DNA of 64,000 nt from Afipia birgiae 34632 (GTDB lineage Bacteria > Pseudomonadota > Alphaproteobacteria > Rhizobiales > Xanthobacteraceae), in assembly GCF_000308295.2 (NCBI RefSeq), contig NZ_HG326654.1, positions 615,009 through 679,008 of the forward strand, read 5' to 3'. Of the stretch, positions 42,509 through 52,160 are shown one piece after another (position 1 is the first letter of the stretch; each line of letters begins with the position of its first letter). Below the pieces are notes generated by a model. That model saw only the letters and a program-made list of their open reading frames with translations. It made no database searches and was not told where the DNA came from. The translations under genes were made by a program, and so were the position numbers.

Positions 42509-44053
42509 TTACATTACGACTTCGATCAGCCGCGGCCCCTTCTCACGCACCGAATTGGTCAGCACGTTCGAAAAATCCTCGGCGGTCGTAACCGATTGGG
42601 CCGGCACGCCCATGCCCTTCGCCAGCGACACCCAGTCGAGCGCAGGATTGTCGAGGTTGAGCATGTCGAGCGCCTTGCGTCCCGGCTCGCCCGCATCGAC
42701 GCCTGCGAACTCACCCTTCAGGATCTGATAGGTGCGATTGGCGAAAACGATCGTGGTGACATCGAGCTTTTCGCGCGCCTGCGTCCACAGCGACTGCAGC
42801 GTGTACATCGCACTGCCATCGCCGACCATGCAGATGACCTTGCGATCGGGACACGCGACCGCCGCACCGGTTGCGACCGGTGTCGAGAAGCCGATCGAGC
42901 CGCCCATGTTCTGCAGCCAGTCGTGCGGAGCCGCTGCCGCCGTCGGCGGAAAGAATCCGCGCCCTGTGGTGATCGATTCATCGACCACGATGGCGTTCTC
43001 CGGAATCGCCATGGCAATCGCCTGCGCGATGGATGCATACGTCAGCGCGCCGGTGGGTTTGGCCAGTTCGACAAGCTGCTGCGGTTTCGCGTCGCCTGCC
43101 TTGGCGCCGAGCGCATCGGCCAGCGCATGCAGTGCGGCGACCGAATTCTCGCCGGCTTCGCACATGCGATGAACCTCGCAGCCTTCCGGCTTGAGCAGGC
43201 TCGGCTTGTTCGGATAGGCAAAGAACGCCACCGGATCGTTGGTTTCGACCAGAACGATGTGCCGGAAATTCTTCAGGATCGGCAGCGCCTGCTCGATCAC
43301 ATAGGGAATACGGTCGATGGAAAAACGCCCGCGTCCCCGCGCCATGCGCGGATTGTAGGTCTGGCCCATCACCTTGCATCCGGTCTTGCCGGCAATGCGC
43401 GCGGCCAGCGCGAGTCCCTCTTCGGTCAACGCCCTGCCTGTCAGCAACAGCAACGTCTGCTCGCCGCTGCGCAGAACGCGCGCGGCTTCGTCGACTGCCT
43501 TTGGCGAATAGCTGGCGCGCTGCGAGTCCGCGGGCACCTGCGCGATGCCGTCGGCTTCGTTCCAGGCCGTATCGGCCGGCAGAATGAGCGTCGCGATCTG
43601 TCCGGGATGGCTCCTCGCCGCCGCGATCGCGGCGGCGCCATCGCGTGCAATGGATTTCGAATCCGGCGAGGTGCGAACCCAGGCCGACATCGGCCGGGCG
43701 AGACCTTCGATATCCGACGTCAGCGGCGCGTTATACTCGATGTGATAGGTCGCATGCTGTCCGACGATGTTGACGATGCCGGAATGTGCCTTCTTGGCAT
43801 TGTGCAAATTGGCGAGACCGTTGGCGAGGCCGGGTCCCAGATGCAGCAGTGTCGATGCCGGCTTTCCAGCCATCCGGTAATACCCGTCGGCTGCGCCGGT
43901 CACGACGCCTTCGAACAGCCCGAGCACGCATCGCATACCGTCGACCCGGTCCAGCGCGGCGACAAAGTGCATCTCCGATGTGCCCGGGTTGGTGAAGCAG
44001 ACATTCACATCGCCCGCGACCAATGTTCGCACCAGGCTTTCCGCACCATTCAT
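42509..44053 (-). CDS. Thiamine diphosphate-dependent enzyme, acetolactate synthase large-subunit-like
   Basis: A 514-residue ThDP enzyme. The start at 44053 has a GGGAG site; an adjacent ATG lies at 44056. The N-terminal PYR domain contains NPGTSEMHFVAAL and GLFEGVVTGAADGYYR, with the catalytic Glu. The central Rossmann-like domain is weak, without clear FAD sites. The C-terminal PP domain has the ThDP motif VGDGSAMYTLQSLWTQ. It belongs with MdlC/acetolactate synthase-like paralogues rather than IlvB, because no small-subunit gene is adjacent. The substrate is probably a 2-oxo acid. Confidence 0.8.
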   Translation of the reverse strand: MNGAESLVRTLVAGDVNVCFTNPGTSEMHFVAALDRVDGMRCVLGLFEGVVTGAADGYYRMAGKPASTLLHLGPGLANGLANLHNAKKAHSGIVNIVGQHATYHIEYNAPLTSDIEGLARPMSAWVRTSPDSKSIARDGAAAIAAARSHPGQIATLILPADTAWNEADGIAQVPADSQRASYSPKAVDEAARVLRSGEQTLLLLTGRALTEEGLALAARIAGKTGCKVMGQTYNPRMARGRGRFSIDRIPYVIEQALPILKNFRHIVLVETNDPVAFFAYPNKPSLLKPEGCEVHRMCEAGENSVAALHALADALGAKAGDAKPQQLVELAKPTGALTYASIAQAIAMAIPENAIVVDESITTGRGFFPPTAAAAPHDWLQNMGGSIGFSTPVATGAAVACPDRKVICMVGDGSAMYTLQSLWTQAREKLDVTTIVFANRTYQILKGEFAGVDAGEPGRKALDMLNLDNPALDWVSLAKGMGVPAQSVTTAEDFSNVLTNSVREKGPRLIEVVM

Positions 44054-44354
44054 CATTTCACTCCCGTTCGAGATTTTTTGTTGTATCGCCGTTAGATCAA
44101 CCATCCTTATGACAGTTCTTCAAAGCCTGCGGTAGTTTGGATCGGCGGCGCGACCGTGCACGCAAGGCATGTCTCGCGGAAGTCACGCCTCAGGCAGATA
44201 ATGAACTGTAGCGAAGCCATTCACGCGTCCGTGGGTTGCGAAAGCAGGCAAATTGTGGCCTTTCTCGCGGGTTCGTGGCACCTGTAATCCGGATGCGTCC
44301 CCCGGTTCGCCAATATTTCCCGCCCCTGTCTGACGATCTCCTGCGAGGATTCTA

Positions 44355-44927
44355 ATGACGCGACTTTTGACCGTAATTTTTACCGCAGCGACTTTGCTCG
44401 GCGGCACCAGCTTTGCGATGGCCGACGTGGAGTTCAACCCGTTACTTCAGCTTTTTGGCGGTGGTGGAATGAGCGGCGGGTCTGGCCCGATTCCGCGCAC
44501 CACGGTCGGCTTCCAGGGCAATTACGCGCCGGGCACGATCATTATCGATACCAAGGAGCGCCGCCTGTATCTGGTTCAGGAGGGCGGCCGGGCCTTGCGT
44601 TACGGCATCGGTGTCGGCCGCGACGGCTTCCGCTGGGGTGGAGTTCATCGCGTCACCGCGAAGAAGGAATGGCCGAGCTGGACGCCGCCGGCGCAGATGT
44701 TGCGCCGCCGTCCGGACCTGCCGCGGCACATGGTCGGCGGGCCGGACAATCCACTCGGCGCGCGCGCCCTGTATCTGGGATCGACCCTCTACCGCATTCA
44801 CGGCTCCAACGAGCCTGAGACGATTGGTCAGGCCGTCTCGTCGGGCTGTTTCCGCATGGTCAATGACGACGTCATCGACCTGTACAACCGGGTACGGGTG
44901 GGCGCGACGGTCATCGTCAGGAACTAG
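44355..44927 (+). CDS. L,D-transpeptidase (YkuD domain)
   Basis: A 190-residue periplasmic enzyme that cross-links or modifies peptidoglycan or tethers proteins to it. A signal peptide ends near FAMADVE. The YkuD fold starts at TIIIDTKERRLYLVQ, with the catalytic motif His149 (YRIHGSNEPETIG) and Cys165 (VSSGCFRM), the usual HXX14-17-SXGCXR arrangement. Length is normal. A good terminator follows. Confidence 0.93.
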   Translation: MTRLLTVIFTAATLLGGTSFAMADVEFNPLLQLFGGGGMSGGSGPIPRTTVGFQGNYAPGTIIIDTKERRLYLVQEGGRALRYGIGVGRDGFRWGGVHRVTAKKEWPSWTPPAQMLRRRPDLPRHMVGGPDNPLGARALYLGSTLYRIHGSNEPETIGQAVSSGCFRMVNDDVIDLYNRVRVGATVIVRN

Positions 44928-44972
44928 AGCCGAGCCGAGCGGTACCATCCGCCCGCAACACCCACCAGTTCA

Positions 44973-45006
44973 AAGGCCGGCCCCTCGTGGCCGGCCTTGT
45001 CGTTTT
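44973..45006 (+). terminator. Intrinsic terminator after the L,D-transpeptidase gene
   Basis: AAGGCCGG, ten-base loop, CCGGCCTT followed by GTCGTTTT: a stable stem with a T-rich tail. Confidence 0.7.
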
Positions 45007-45066
45007 ATCGCCAGCCTGCGACCGATTCCCTTGCACGACGCCACTGTGACGGCTAGCTCAATTGCA

Positions 45067-45885
45067 ATGGACACATCCTCGACAATGCGGTGGCTGACAT
45101 CTGGCATCGCCGCCACAGCGGGTTGCCTCGCGCTCAGCACCGCGCTGTTGCCGCCGGCCTTTGCGGAAACATCCAGCATCAGCGCCCGCCAGCGCAGCGA
45201 AAAGAAGGTCTTCACCGACAGTCAGATCATCGACGGCTTCATGAAAACGGCATTCGGCGCAGAGTATCATCTCGCCGGCCGCGTCGACCGTATCCGCAAA
45301 TACCAGGTGCCGGTACGCATCTTTATCGATGGCTCAACCCGCGCCGACCGGAAAACGCAGATCGGCAAGGTTGTCGGCGACATCGCCATGCGGGTGCAGC
45401 ACCTCGACATCGCGATGGCCGAGAACCGCGACGACGCCAATACCATCATCACGCTGGTCCGCGATCGCGATCTGCAGAAAACGATCACGTCGTTCTACGG
45501 CGCGGAGAAAGCCAAGGAAATCCATGACTCGCTGGACCCGCAATGCCTGTCCGGATTTCGCAAGAATGAAGATTACGAGATCCAGCGCTCGGATGTGATC
45601 CTCACCGTGGATAACGGCGACTTCGTGTTTCTCGATTGCGCCTATGAGGAATTGCTGCAGTCACTTGGGCCGATCAACGACACGGACACCGTGCCGTGGA
45701 CGATGTTCAACGATCAGGTCTCGATGGGATTCTTCGACATCTACGACCAGTACATCCTGAACATTCTCTACGACCCGCGCATCAAGGCCGGCATGACCGT
45801 CGAGGAAGTTCGCGCCCTGCTGCCCGCGATCCTGCCTGATGTACGGAAGTGGGTCGCCAAGGTGAACCACCTGCCGTCGCGATAG
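45067..45885 (+). CDS. DUF2927 exported protein
   Basis: This 272-residue protein has a hydrophobic N-terminus (WLTSGIAATAGCLALSTALL) and Ala-rich cleavage region near PAFAETS. The DUF2927 core follows: FTDSQIIDGFMKTAFG, VRIFIDGSTRADRK, NTIITLVRDRD and VPWTMFNDQVSMGFFD near the end. The family is common in rhizobia and has no known function. No good ribosome site is seen before 45067; a start at 45085 is possible. The long frame upstream overlaps the transpeptidase gene and is not used. Confidence 0.85.
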   Translation: MDTSSTMRWLTSGIAATAGCLALSTALLPPAFAETSSISARQRSEKKVFTDSQIIDGFMKTAFGAEYHLAGRVDRIRKYQVPVRIFIDGSTRADRKTQIGKVVGDIAMRVQHLDIAMAENRDDANTIITLVRDRDLQKTITSFYGAEKAKEIHDSLDPQCLSGFRKNEDYEIQRSDVILTVDNGDFVFLDCAYEELLQSLGPINDTDTVPWTMFNDQVSMGFFDIYDQYILNILYDPRIKAGMTVEEVRALLPAILPDVRKWVAKVNHLPSR

Positions 45886-45932
45886 GCTTGCTTGGGCGCT
45901 TCTGCTGTCCGGCAGATACTGCCGTCCAATCT

Positions 45933-46013
45933 GTCATTGCGAGGAGCACTTGCGACGAAGCAATCCAGTCTTGCTTGTTGCTTCTGGATTGCTTCGCTTC
46001 GCTCGCAACGACG
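45933..46013. repeat. Palindromic repeat, type A copy 1
   Basis: An 81-base imperfect palindrome begins GTCATTGCGAGGAGC... and ends with the reverse complement ...TCGCTCGCAACGAC, sharing AAGCAATCCAG and CTGGATTGCTTC inner arms with two other copies. This type of REP element is common in Bradyrhizobium genomes. Confidence 0.8.
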
Positions 46014-46033
46014 CCGACGGACGGTCGACGCCC

Positions 46034-47206
46034 TCACGCCGTCTTTTCAAACAGCTCACGTCCGATCAGCATGCGGCGGATTTCGCTGGTGCCGGCGCCG
46101 ATCTCGTAGAGCTTCGCGTCGCGCAGCAGCCGCCCGGTCGGGTAATCGTTGATGTATCCGTTGCCGCCAAGCAACTGGATCGCATCCAGCGCACACTGCG
46201 TCGCGCGTTCCGCCGCATAGAGGATCGCGCCTGCGGCATCCTCGCGGGTGGTCTCACCGCGATCGCAAGCCTTCGCGACCGCATAGACATAGGCGCGCGA
46301 AGCATTCATCGCCACATACATGTCGGCGACTTTTCCCTGCACGAGCTGGAAGCTGCCGATCGGCTCGCCGAACTGCTTGCGCTCGTGAACATAGGGCATC
46401 ACCACATCGAGACACGCTTGCATGATGCCGAGCGGCCCGGCCGCCAGCACGGCGCGCTCGTAGTCGAGGCCGGACATCAGCACGTTGACGCCACGGCCGA
46501 CGTGACCCAGCACATTCTCTTCCGGGACTTCGCAATCCTCAAACACCAGTTCGGCGGTGTCCGACCCGCGCATACCGAGCTTGTCCAGCTTTTGAGCTGT
46601 CGAGAATCCCTTCATGCCCTTTTCGATCAGAAACGCGGTCATGCCGCGTGGCCCGGCAGCCGGATCGGTCTTGGCATAAACCACCAGCGTCTCGGCAATC
46701 GGCCCGTTGGTGATCCACATCTTGTTGCCGTTGATGACGTACCGGTCACCCTTCTTCTCGGCACGAGTCTTCATCGACACCACGTCCGATCCGGCGCCTG
46801 GCTCCGACATCGCCAGCGCGCCGACGTGCTCGCCGGAAATCAGCTTCGGGAGATACTTTCGCTTTTGAGCTTCGTTGCCGTTGCGCCGGATCTGGTTGAC
46901 GCACAGATTCGAATGCGCGCCGTAGGACAAGCCCACCGACGCCGAGCCGCGTGAGATTTCCTCCAACGCGATGCAATGCTCCAGATAGCCGAGCCCAGAG
47001 CCGCCGTACTCTTCCTCAACGGTGATCCCGTGCAAACCGAGTGCACCGAGCTTGGGCCAGAGGTCGCGCGGGAACTGATTGCTCTTGTCGATCTCGTCGG
47101 CGCGCGGCGCGATTTCGTTCGCGGAGAAATCACGAACGGTTTCGCGGATCGCATCCGCCGTCTCGCCGAGATCGAAATTGAACATACTATGCGCGTTCGG
47201 AATCAT
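46034..47206 (-). CDS. Isovaleryl-CoA dehydrogenase-like acyl-CoA dehydrogenase
   Basis: A 390-residue FAD enzyme with the layout of isovaleryl-CoA dehydrogenases: [37 protein letters not shown] (FAD/substrate loop), [44 protein letters not shown] around the catalytic Glu, and [28 protein letters not shown] at the end. It would act in leucine catabolism, or on other short branched CoA esters from terpenoid degradation. A GGGAG site precedes ATG 47206. A palindromic repeat starts 18 bases upstream of the ATG, in its leader. Confidence 0.88.
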   Translation of the reverse strand: MIPNAHSMFNFDLGETADAIRETVRDFSANEIAPRADEIDKSNQFPRDLWPKLGALGLHGITVEEEYGGSGLGYLEHCIALEEISRGSASVGLSYGAHSNLCVNQIRRNGNEAQKRKYLPKLISGEHVGALAMSEPGAGSDVVSMKTRAEKKGDRYVINGNKMWITNGPIAETLVVYAKTDPAAGPRGMTAFLIEKGMKGFSTAQKLDKLGMRGSDTAELVFEDCEVPEENVLGHVGRGVNVLMSGLDYERAVLAAGPLGIMQACLDVVMPYVHERKQFGEPIGSFQLVQGKVADMYVAMNASRAYVYAVAKACDRGETTREDAAGAILYAAERATQCALDAIQLLGGNGYINDYPTGRLLRDAKLYEIGAGTSEIRRMLIGRELFEKTA

Positions 47207-47224
47207 CAGAGTCTCTCCCAGGAT

Positions 47225-47301
47225 CTAGTGGTCCGATTCTAACATCCGCATCCTGTTTCAGCAGGCATTCTTGCGAAGGTTAGAATCGACGGACCACCAG
47301 T
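47225..47301. repeat. Palindromic repeat, type B copy 1 (CTAG-ended)
   Basis: A 77-base inverted repeat starts CTAGTGGTCCGATTCTAAC and ends with the near reverse complement GTTAGAATCGACGGACCACCAG. It lies just upstream of the isovaleryl-CoA dehydrogenase start. Confidence 0.75.
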
Positions 47302-47647
47302 AAATACAAGTTTCTAGTGGAGTTTGGATTTGACATTCGCTTTACGAGTTTGCCGCCCGTCGGGTAGCGAATGCCAATCCAAACTCCACTGGCTCGCGAC
47401 GAGCCAACCGTTATTGGGCCAGACAATGCCACGGGCAGGTTGCGGGGAGAAGAGAAAGAAGCACCGGAACATCCCGGCGTTCAGTCTCATTCAGACGCCG
47501 GACACGCCATGCATCCAGCCTTCGCCCTGTTGCGCGCCATCGGTCCATGCCGCCCCGCGATTACGCCGCGAGACGGCCTTTCCTACTGCAACGCCGCACT
47601 CTGAAATGTCTTTTGCCTGACATTTCGCAGCGGAACGATGCGCGCTG
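47302..47647. other. Intergenic region with second type B repeat, otherwise no gene
   Basis: After the adjacent repeat (47314-47393), the rest (47394-47647) contains no supported gene or hairpin of note. It lies between the ends of an acyl-CoA dehydrogenase leader and the chemoreceptor stop. Confidence 0.4.
47314..47393. repeat. Palindromic repeat, type B copy 2 (CTAG-ended)
   Basis: An 80-base inverted repeat begins CTAGTGGAGTTTGGATTTGAC and ends GCCAATCCAAACTCCACTGG. It shares the CTAGTGG...CCAC ends with copy 1, 12 bases away. A partial relative is at 52021-52076. Confidence 0.75.
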
Positions 47648-49129
47648 TCAGGCCAGCGCGCGTGAGGCTTCCCGCACCTTGCGGGTCGACTCATCGACAG
47701 ACCGCGTCGCTTCCGCGATGTCGTTCATGTTGGAGTTGATGTCGGTGACGCCTTTCGCAGCAACCTGCATGTTGGCCGAAATGCTCTGCGTCACGGACGC
47801 CTGTTCCTCCACCGATGCCGCGATCGCCGCCGAAATTTCGTTGATGCGGGAGATTGTCTGCGTGATCGCCTCAATGACATTCACGGCGCTGGTTGTGGTG
47901 CCCTGAACCTCGGCGATTTGTGCGCTGATTTCGTCGGTTGCCTTAGCGGTCTGGGTCGCGAGACTTTTGACTTCCGATGCCACCACCGCGAATCCCCTGC
48001 CCGCATCGCCGGCTCGCGCCGCCTCGATGGTGGCATTGAGCGCAAGCAGGTTGGTCTGCTCGGCGATGTTGTTGATGAGCTTGACCACATCGCCGATCTT
48101 CTGTGCAGCTATCGCAAGACCCGACACGATGGCGCTTGTCTCGTTGGCCTGCTGGACCGCCTGCAGCGAGATGCTGAGTGCGTCCGCAGCCTGACGGCTG
48201 ATTTCACCGACAGAGGCCGCAAGCTCCTCCGCGCCGGACGCGACGGCCTGCATGTTGGACGATGTCTGCGTCGATGCGCTCGCTGCCGATGTCACCCGCT
48301 GTGACGTTGAAGTGACGGCTTCCGTAATCTGCCCCAGATCGATATCGATGGATTTCTGCACCTCGCCGCGGCGCAGACGGTCTTCAACCTGCGCCGTGGT
48401 GTCGGTGGCAAACTTGACCACCTTCGCGAGTTTGCCGTCAGCGCCCCGGATCGGATTGTAGGACGCCTGAATCCAGATCACCTTGCCGCCCTTGCCGACG
48501 CGTTTGTATTCGGCCGCCTGATAGTCGCCGCGGCGCAGCGACTCCCAGAATTCGCGATAGGCGGAGCTGTCCCGGTACCGGGATTCCACGAACATGCCGT
48601 GGTGTTTGCCCTGGATCTCCTCCAGCCGATAGCCGAGGGTCTTGAGGAAGTTCTCGTTCGCAGTGATCACGGTGCCGTCGAGGTTGAATTCGATCACCGC
48701 CTGCGACTTCTGAATGGCCGCGATCTGGCCTTCGTAATCGGCGCTCCTCAGCTTCTGCTCGGTAATGTCGGAGGCGAACTTGACCACCTTGTACGGTTTG
48801 CCGCCGCGATCCAGCAGCGGGTTGTACGAGGCCTGGATCCAGACCGGCCGGCCGCCCTTGGCGACGCGCGCAAACTCGCGGGCCTGGTATTCTCCCCTGC
48901 GCAGGGCATCCCAGAATTCGCGGTATTCCGCCCTCTCGCGAACTTCGGGGTCGACGAAAATGCTGTGATGCTTCCCCTGAATTTCGTCCAGCCGGTACCC
49001 CATGGCATTCAGGAAATTCGGATTGGCCGTCACGATTGTGCCATCGAGGTTAAATTCGATGACCGCCTGAGATTTACCGAGTGCGTTAAGCTTCGACTTA
49101 AGCTCTTGAGAAGACTTGAACAATTGCAT
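47648..49129 (-). CDS. Soluble methyl-accepting chemotaxis protein with two PAS domains
   Basis: A 493-residue cytoplasmic chemoreceptor; no membrane helix is visible. Two near-identical PAS units (about 15-125 and 140-250) each carry [13 protein letters not shown] and GYRL(D/E)EIQGKHH, followed by the WIQASYNP(L/I) conserved patch of this receptor class. The signalling domain has the receptor tip [21 protein letters not shown], then [18 protein letters not shown]. Its PAS domains may sense redox, gas or metabolites. It is 15 kb from the che operon and should couple to that CheA through CheW. Confidence 0.92.
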   Translation of the reverse strand: MQLFKSSQELKSKLNALGKSQAVIEFNLDGTIVTANPNFLNAMGYRLDEIQGKHHSIFVDPEVRERAEYREFWDALRRGEYQAREFARVAKGGRPVWIQASYNPLLDRGGKPYKVVKFASDITEQKLRSADYEGQIAAIQKSQAVIEFNLDGTVITANENFLKTLGYRLEEIQGKHHGMFVESRYRDSSAYREFWESLRRGDYQAAEYKRVGKGGKVIWIQASYNPIRGADGKLAKVVKFATDTTAQVEDRLRRGEVQKSIDIDLGQITEAVTSTSQRVTSAASASTQTSSNMQAVASGAEELAASVGEISRQAADALSISLQAVQQANETSAIVSGLAIAAQKIGDVVKLINNIAEQTNLLALNATIEAARAGDAGRGFAVVASEVKSLATQTAKATDEISAQIAEVQGTTTSAVNVIEAITQTISRINEISAAIAASVEEQASVTQSISANMQVAAKGVTDINSNMNDIAEATRSVDESTRKVREASRALA

Positions 49130-49403
49130 TGTCTGAGCCCTTTCTAGGTGGTATCCAGAAACCTTAGGGCGAACTTATTAACCAAGCTCTAGCGGCTTGC
49201 AGATGCATCTCGCCTGTGAATTGTATTTTTGTGCTCCTTCTAAGGATACGGGTACAAGCAGCAGCTCCATCCCCCGGGACGTCCCTCGCCCGCACCGTTG
49301 ATGCGACAAACCACCGTCACCCTTGCCTCGTCGCACTCCAGGGGATGTAATTCGCGACAAGCTTCCGGGATCAACCACGGAAGCGGCTAAGGGGAGACGC
49401 GCG

Positions 49404-50675
49404 ATGCACGGCACGCTGGATCTTGCGCAAAGCTCCGAGCAGACGGCAGCGCGCGACAAGGCCTATTCGACCCCCCTCGCGGATTTCAATCCCGGCGACC
49501 CCGATCTTTTCCGCAACGATACGTTCTGGCCCTACTTCGAACGGCTGCGGAAAGAAGACCCGGTCCATTACTGCAAGGACAGCCAGTTCGGCGCGTACTG
49601 GTCCGTCATGAAGTACAACGACATCATGCATGTCGAGACCAATCATCAAATCTATTCGTCGGAATCGAGCCTCGGCGGAATCACCATTCGCGATGCGCCG
49701 CCTGAATTTCGCCGTCCGATGTTCATCGCCATGGATCAGCCAAAGCACAGCGCGCAACGCAAAACCGTCGCACCGATGTTCACGCCCACCCATCTCGACC
49801 AGCTCGCCGGCACCATCCGCCAGCGCGCCGCGCAGTGCCTGGATGCGCTGCCGCGCAACGCCACCTTCGACTGGGTCGACCGGGTTTCCATCGAACTGAC
49901 GACCCAGATGCTTGCAACCTTGTTCGATTTTCCGTGGGAGGATCGCCGCAAGCTGACACGCTGGTCCGATGTCGCCACCGCCCTGCCCGGCAATACCGAG
50001 ATCATCGCATCCGAGGATGCCCGGCAGGCCGAATTGCAGGAATGCGCCGCCTATTTCTCCAGGCTGTGGAACGAGCGGATCAACGCCGCGCCGAAAAGCG
50101 ACCTCATCTCGATGATGGCGCATGCAGAAGCGACCCGCGACATGGACCCCAAGACGTTTTTGGGAAATCTGATCCTGCTGATCGTCGGCGGCAACGACAC
50201 CACCCGTAACTCGCTCTCCGGCGGCCTATACGCGCTGAACCAGAATCCGGATGAGTATCAAAAGCTGCGCGACAACCACGCCCTGGTCGACAGCATGGTG
50301 CCGGAAGTCATCCGCTGGCAGACGCCGCTGGCGCATATGCGCCGCACCGCGCTGCAGGATACCGAGTTGCGCGGCAAGACGATCCGAAAGGGCGACAAGG
50401 TCGTGATGTGGTACGTCTCGGGCAATCGTGACGACGAGGTGATCGAGAATCCCGATAGCTTCATCATCGATCGCGCCCGGCCCCGTCAGCATCTGTCGTT
50501 CGGGTTCGGCATCCATCGCTGTGTTGGAATTCGCCTAGCGGAATTACAATTGAAAATCGTTTGGGAGGAAATTCTCAAGCGCTACGACAACATCGAAGTG
50601 GTGGAGCCGCCGCATCGGGTGTATTCCAGTTTCGTCAAGGGCTACGAGACCCTTCCGGTGCGGCTGGCGTCATAG
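49404..50675 (+). CDS. Cytochrome P450, CYP153 family (alkane/fatty-acid terminal hydroxylase type), copy 1
   Basis: A 423-residue class I P450. Start 49404 has a GGGGAG site. The N-terminus matches CYP153 (ANG- and DLFRNDTFWPYFERL), then PVHYC..., [14 protein letters not shown]. The I-helix is [14 protein letters not shown]. The Cys-heme loop is [16 protein letters not shown] with Cys373 as the thiolate. Family members hydroxylate terminal carbons of medium-chain alkanes, terpenoids or fatty acids and need a 2Fe-2S ferredoxin and a reductase, which are not adjacent. It is a tandem paralogue of the next gene, 77 bases downstream. Confidence 0.9.
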   Translation: MHGTLDLAQSSEQTAARDKAYSTPLADFNPGDPDLFRNDTFWPYFERLRKEDPVHYCKDSQFGAYWSVMKYNDIMHVETNHQIYSSESSLGGITIRDAPPEFRRPMFIAMDQPKHSAQRKTVAPMFTPTHLDQLAGTIRQRAAQCLDALPRNATFDWVDRVSIELTTQMLATLFDFPWEDRRKLTRWSDVATALPGNTEIIASEDARQAELQECAAYFSRLWNERINAAPKSDLISMMAHAEATRDMDPKTFLGNLILLIVGGNDTTRNSLSGGLYALNQNPDEYQKLRDNHALVDSMVPEVIRWQTPLAHMRRTALQDTELRGKTIRKGDKVVMWYVSGNRDDEVIENPDSFIIDRARPRQHLSFGFGIHRCVGIRLAELQLKIVWEEILKRYDNIEVVEPPHRVYSSFVKGYETLPVRLAS

Positions 50676-50752
50676 CAAAGCCGCATCCGGCAATAAGAAT
50701 TCGAGCGTCAGACACGCCGTGAAAATTGGTCCTGGGGATAAGGAAGCGAACG

Positions 50753-52018
50753 ATGCACGGAACGATCAGCATGGCCCGCGACGAGCGCCAGAAGGCCGCA
50801 CGCGAGAAGGCCTATTCGATGCCGCTCTCGGAATTCCACCCGGGCGCTCCTGAGCTGTTCCGGAGCGATACGCTGTGGCCCTATTTCGAGCGGCTGCGCA
50901 AGGAAGAGCCGGTGCATTACTGCACGACCTGCCCGGTGGGCGATTACTGGTCGGTGACCAAATACAACGACATCATGCATGTCGACACCAACGCCGCGAT
51001 CTTTTCGTCGGACATCAAATATGGCGGTATCAACCTCCGCGACATGGGCGAGGACTATCAGTGGCCCAGCTTCATCGCGATGGACGAGCCGAAGCACGGC
51101 CCGCAGCGCAAGACCGTGCAGCCAATGTTCACGCCGGTGCACCTCGACCGGCTCTCCCTTCTCATTCGCGAGCGTTCGGCGGAGATTCTCGACAACCTCC
51201 CCCGCAACGAAACCTTCAACTGGGTCGATCGCGTCTCCATCGAACTCACCACCCAGATGCTGGCGACGCTGTTCGATTTTCCGTGGGAAGATCGCCGCAT
51301 GCTGACGCGCTGGTCTGATCTTTCGACCGCGTTGCCGAAAAGCGGCATCTACGAGAGCGAGGAACAGCGGCTGCGGGAGCTCGGCGAGTGCGCCGACTAT
51401 TTCATCCGGTTGTGGAACGAGCGCGTCAAGAACCCCGGCAACGACCTCATTTCAATGATGGCGCATAGCGACGCGACACGTCACATGAACCGCGACGAAC
51501 TGCTCGGCAACCTCATCCTGCTGATCGTCGGCGGCAACGACACCACCCGCAACTCGATGAGCGGCTCGGTGCTGGCGCTGAACGAAAATCCTGACCAGTA
51601 CGACAAGCTGCGCGACAACCATGCGCTGATCGACAGCTTCGTGCCTGAGGTGATCCGCTGGCAGACGCCACTGGCGCACATGCGCCGCACGGCGCTGCAG
51701 GACACCGAACTCGGCGGCAAGCTGATCAAGAAGGGCGACCGCGTCGTGATGTGGTACGTCTCCGGCAACCGCGATAGCGACGCAATCGAAAACCCGGACA
51801 GCTTCATCATCGACCGCGCGCGGCCACGCACGCATATGTCGTTCGGATTCGGCATCCATCGCTGCGTCGGCATGCGGCTGGCTGATTTGCAACTCAAGAT
51901 CATCTGGGAAGAGATTCTCAAGCGGTTCGACAACATTGAAGTCGTCGGTGAACCCAAGCGGATCTACTCGAGCTTCGTGAAGGGCTACGAGGAACTTCCG
52001 GTTCGCATCAACGCCTGA
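50753..52018 (+). CDS. Cytochrome P450, CYP153 family, copy 2
   Basis: A 421-residue P450 closely related to its upstream neighbour: [21 protein letters not shown]-helix [31 protein letters not shown] K-helix region, and heme loop [16 protein letters not shown] with Cys371. Start 50753 has an AAGGAAG site. The two copies differ most near the N-terminus and substrate-recognition regions, so they may have different substrate ranges. It is the second gene of a cluster with an acyl-CoA dehydrogenase and CoA-transferase. A half palindromic repeat adjoins its stop. Confidence 0.9.
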   Translation: MHGTISMARDERQKAAREKAYSMPLSEFHPGAPELFRSDTLWPYFERLRKEEPVHYCTTCPVGDYWSVTKYNDIMHVDTNAAIFSSDIKYGGINLRDMGEDYQWPSFIAMDEPKHGPQRKTVQPMFTPVHLDRLSLLIRERSAEILDNLPRNETFNWVDRVSIELTTQMLATLFDFPWEDRRMLTRWSDLSTALPKSGIYESEEQRLRELGECADYFIRLWNERVKNPGNDLISMMAHSDATRHMNRDELLGNLILLIVGGNDTTRNSMSGSVLALNENPDQYDKLRDNHALIDSFVPEVIRWQTPLAHMRRTALQDTELGGKLIKKGDRVVMWYVSGNRDSDAIENPDSFIIDRARPRTHMSFGFGIHRCVGMRLADLQLKIIWEEILKRFDNIEVVGEPKRIYSSFVKGYEELPVRINA

Positions 52019-52020
52019 CC

Positions 52021-52076
52021 CTCGCTTTGCTGACCCGTTGCCAGCAGGGCAGCGAATGTCAAATCCACTCCACTAG
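52021..52076. repeat. Half copy of a type B CTAG-ended palindromic repeat
   Basis: The stretch ...AGCGAATGTCAAATCCACTCCACTAG matches one arm of the repeat at 47314-47393 (two bases missing). The preceding GCTTTGCTGACC...CAGGGCAGC forms a small hairpin. The other arm is lost at the P450 stop codon, so this copy probably inserted there and decayed. Confidence 0.55.
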
Positions 52077-52160
52077 CTGCGCCACGGATGCAAATTCGGA
52101 ATATGGCTGCGCGTCCCAAACCGCTGGAACACAGGCTGGCGATCTGCCAAACACATTCCC

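Noticed and set aside
42431..44095. Long plus-strand open frame opposite the ThDP enzyme
   Set aside because: Same antisense artefact; ThDP motifs on the minus strand are unmistakable.
45896..46030. Plus-strand frames across the palindromic repeat after the DUF2927 gene
   Set aside because: The stretch is a repeat; its palindromic sequence opens several frames without domain content.
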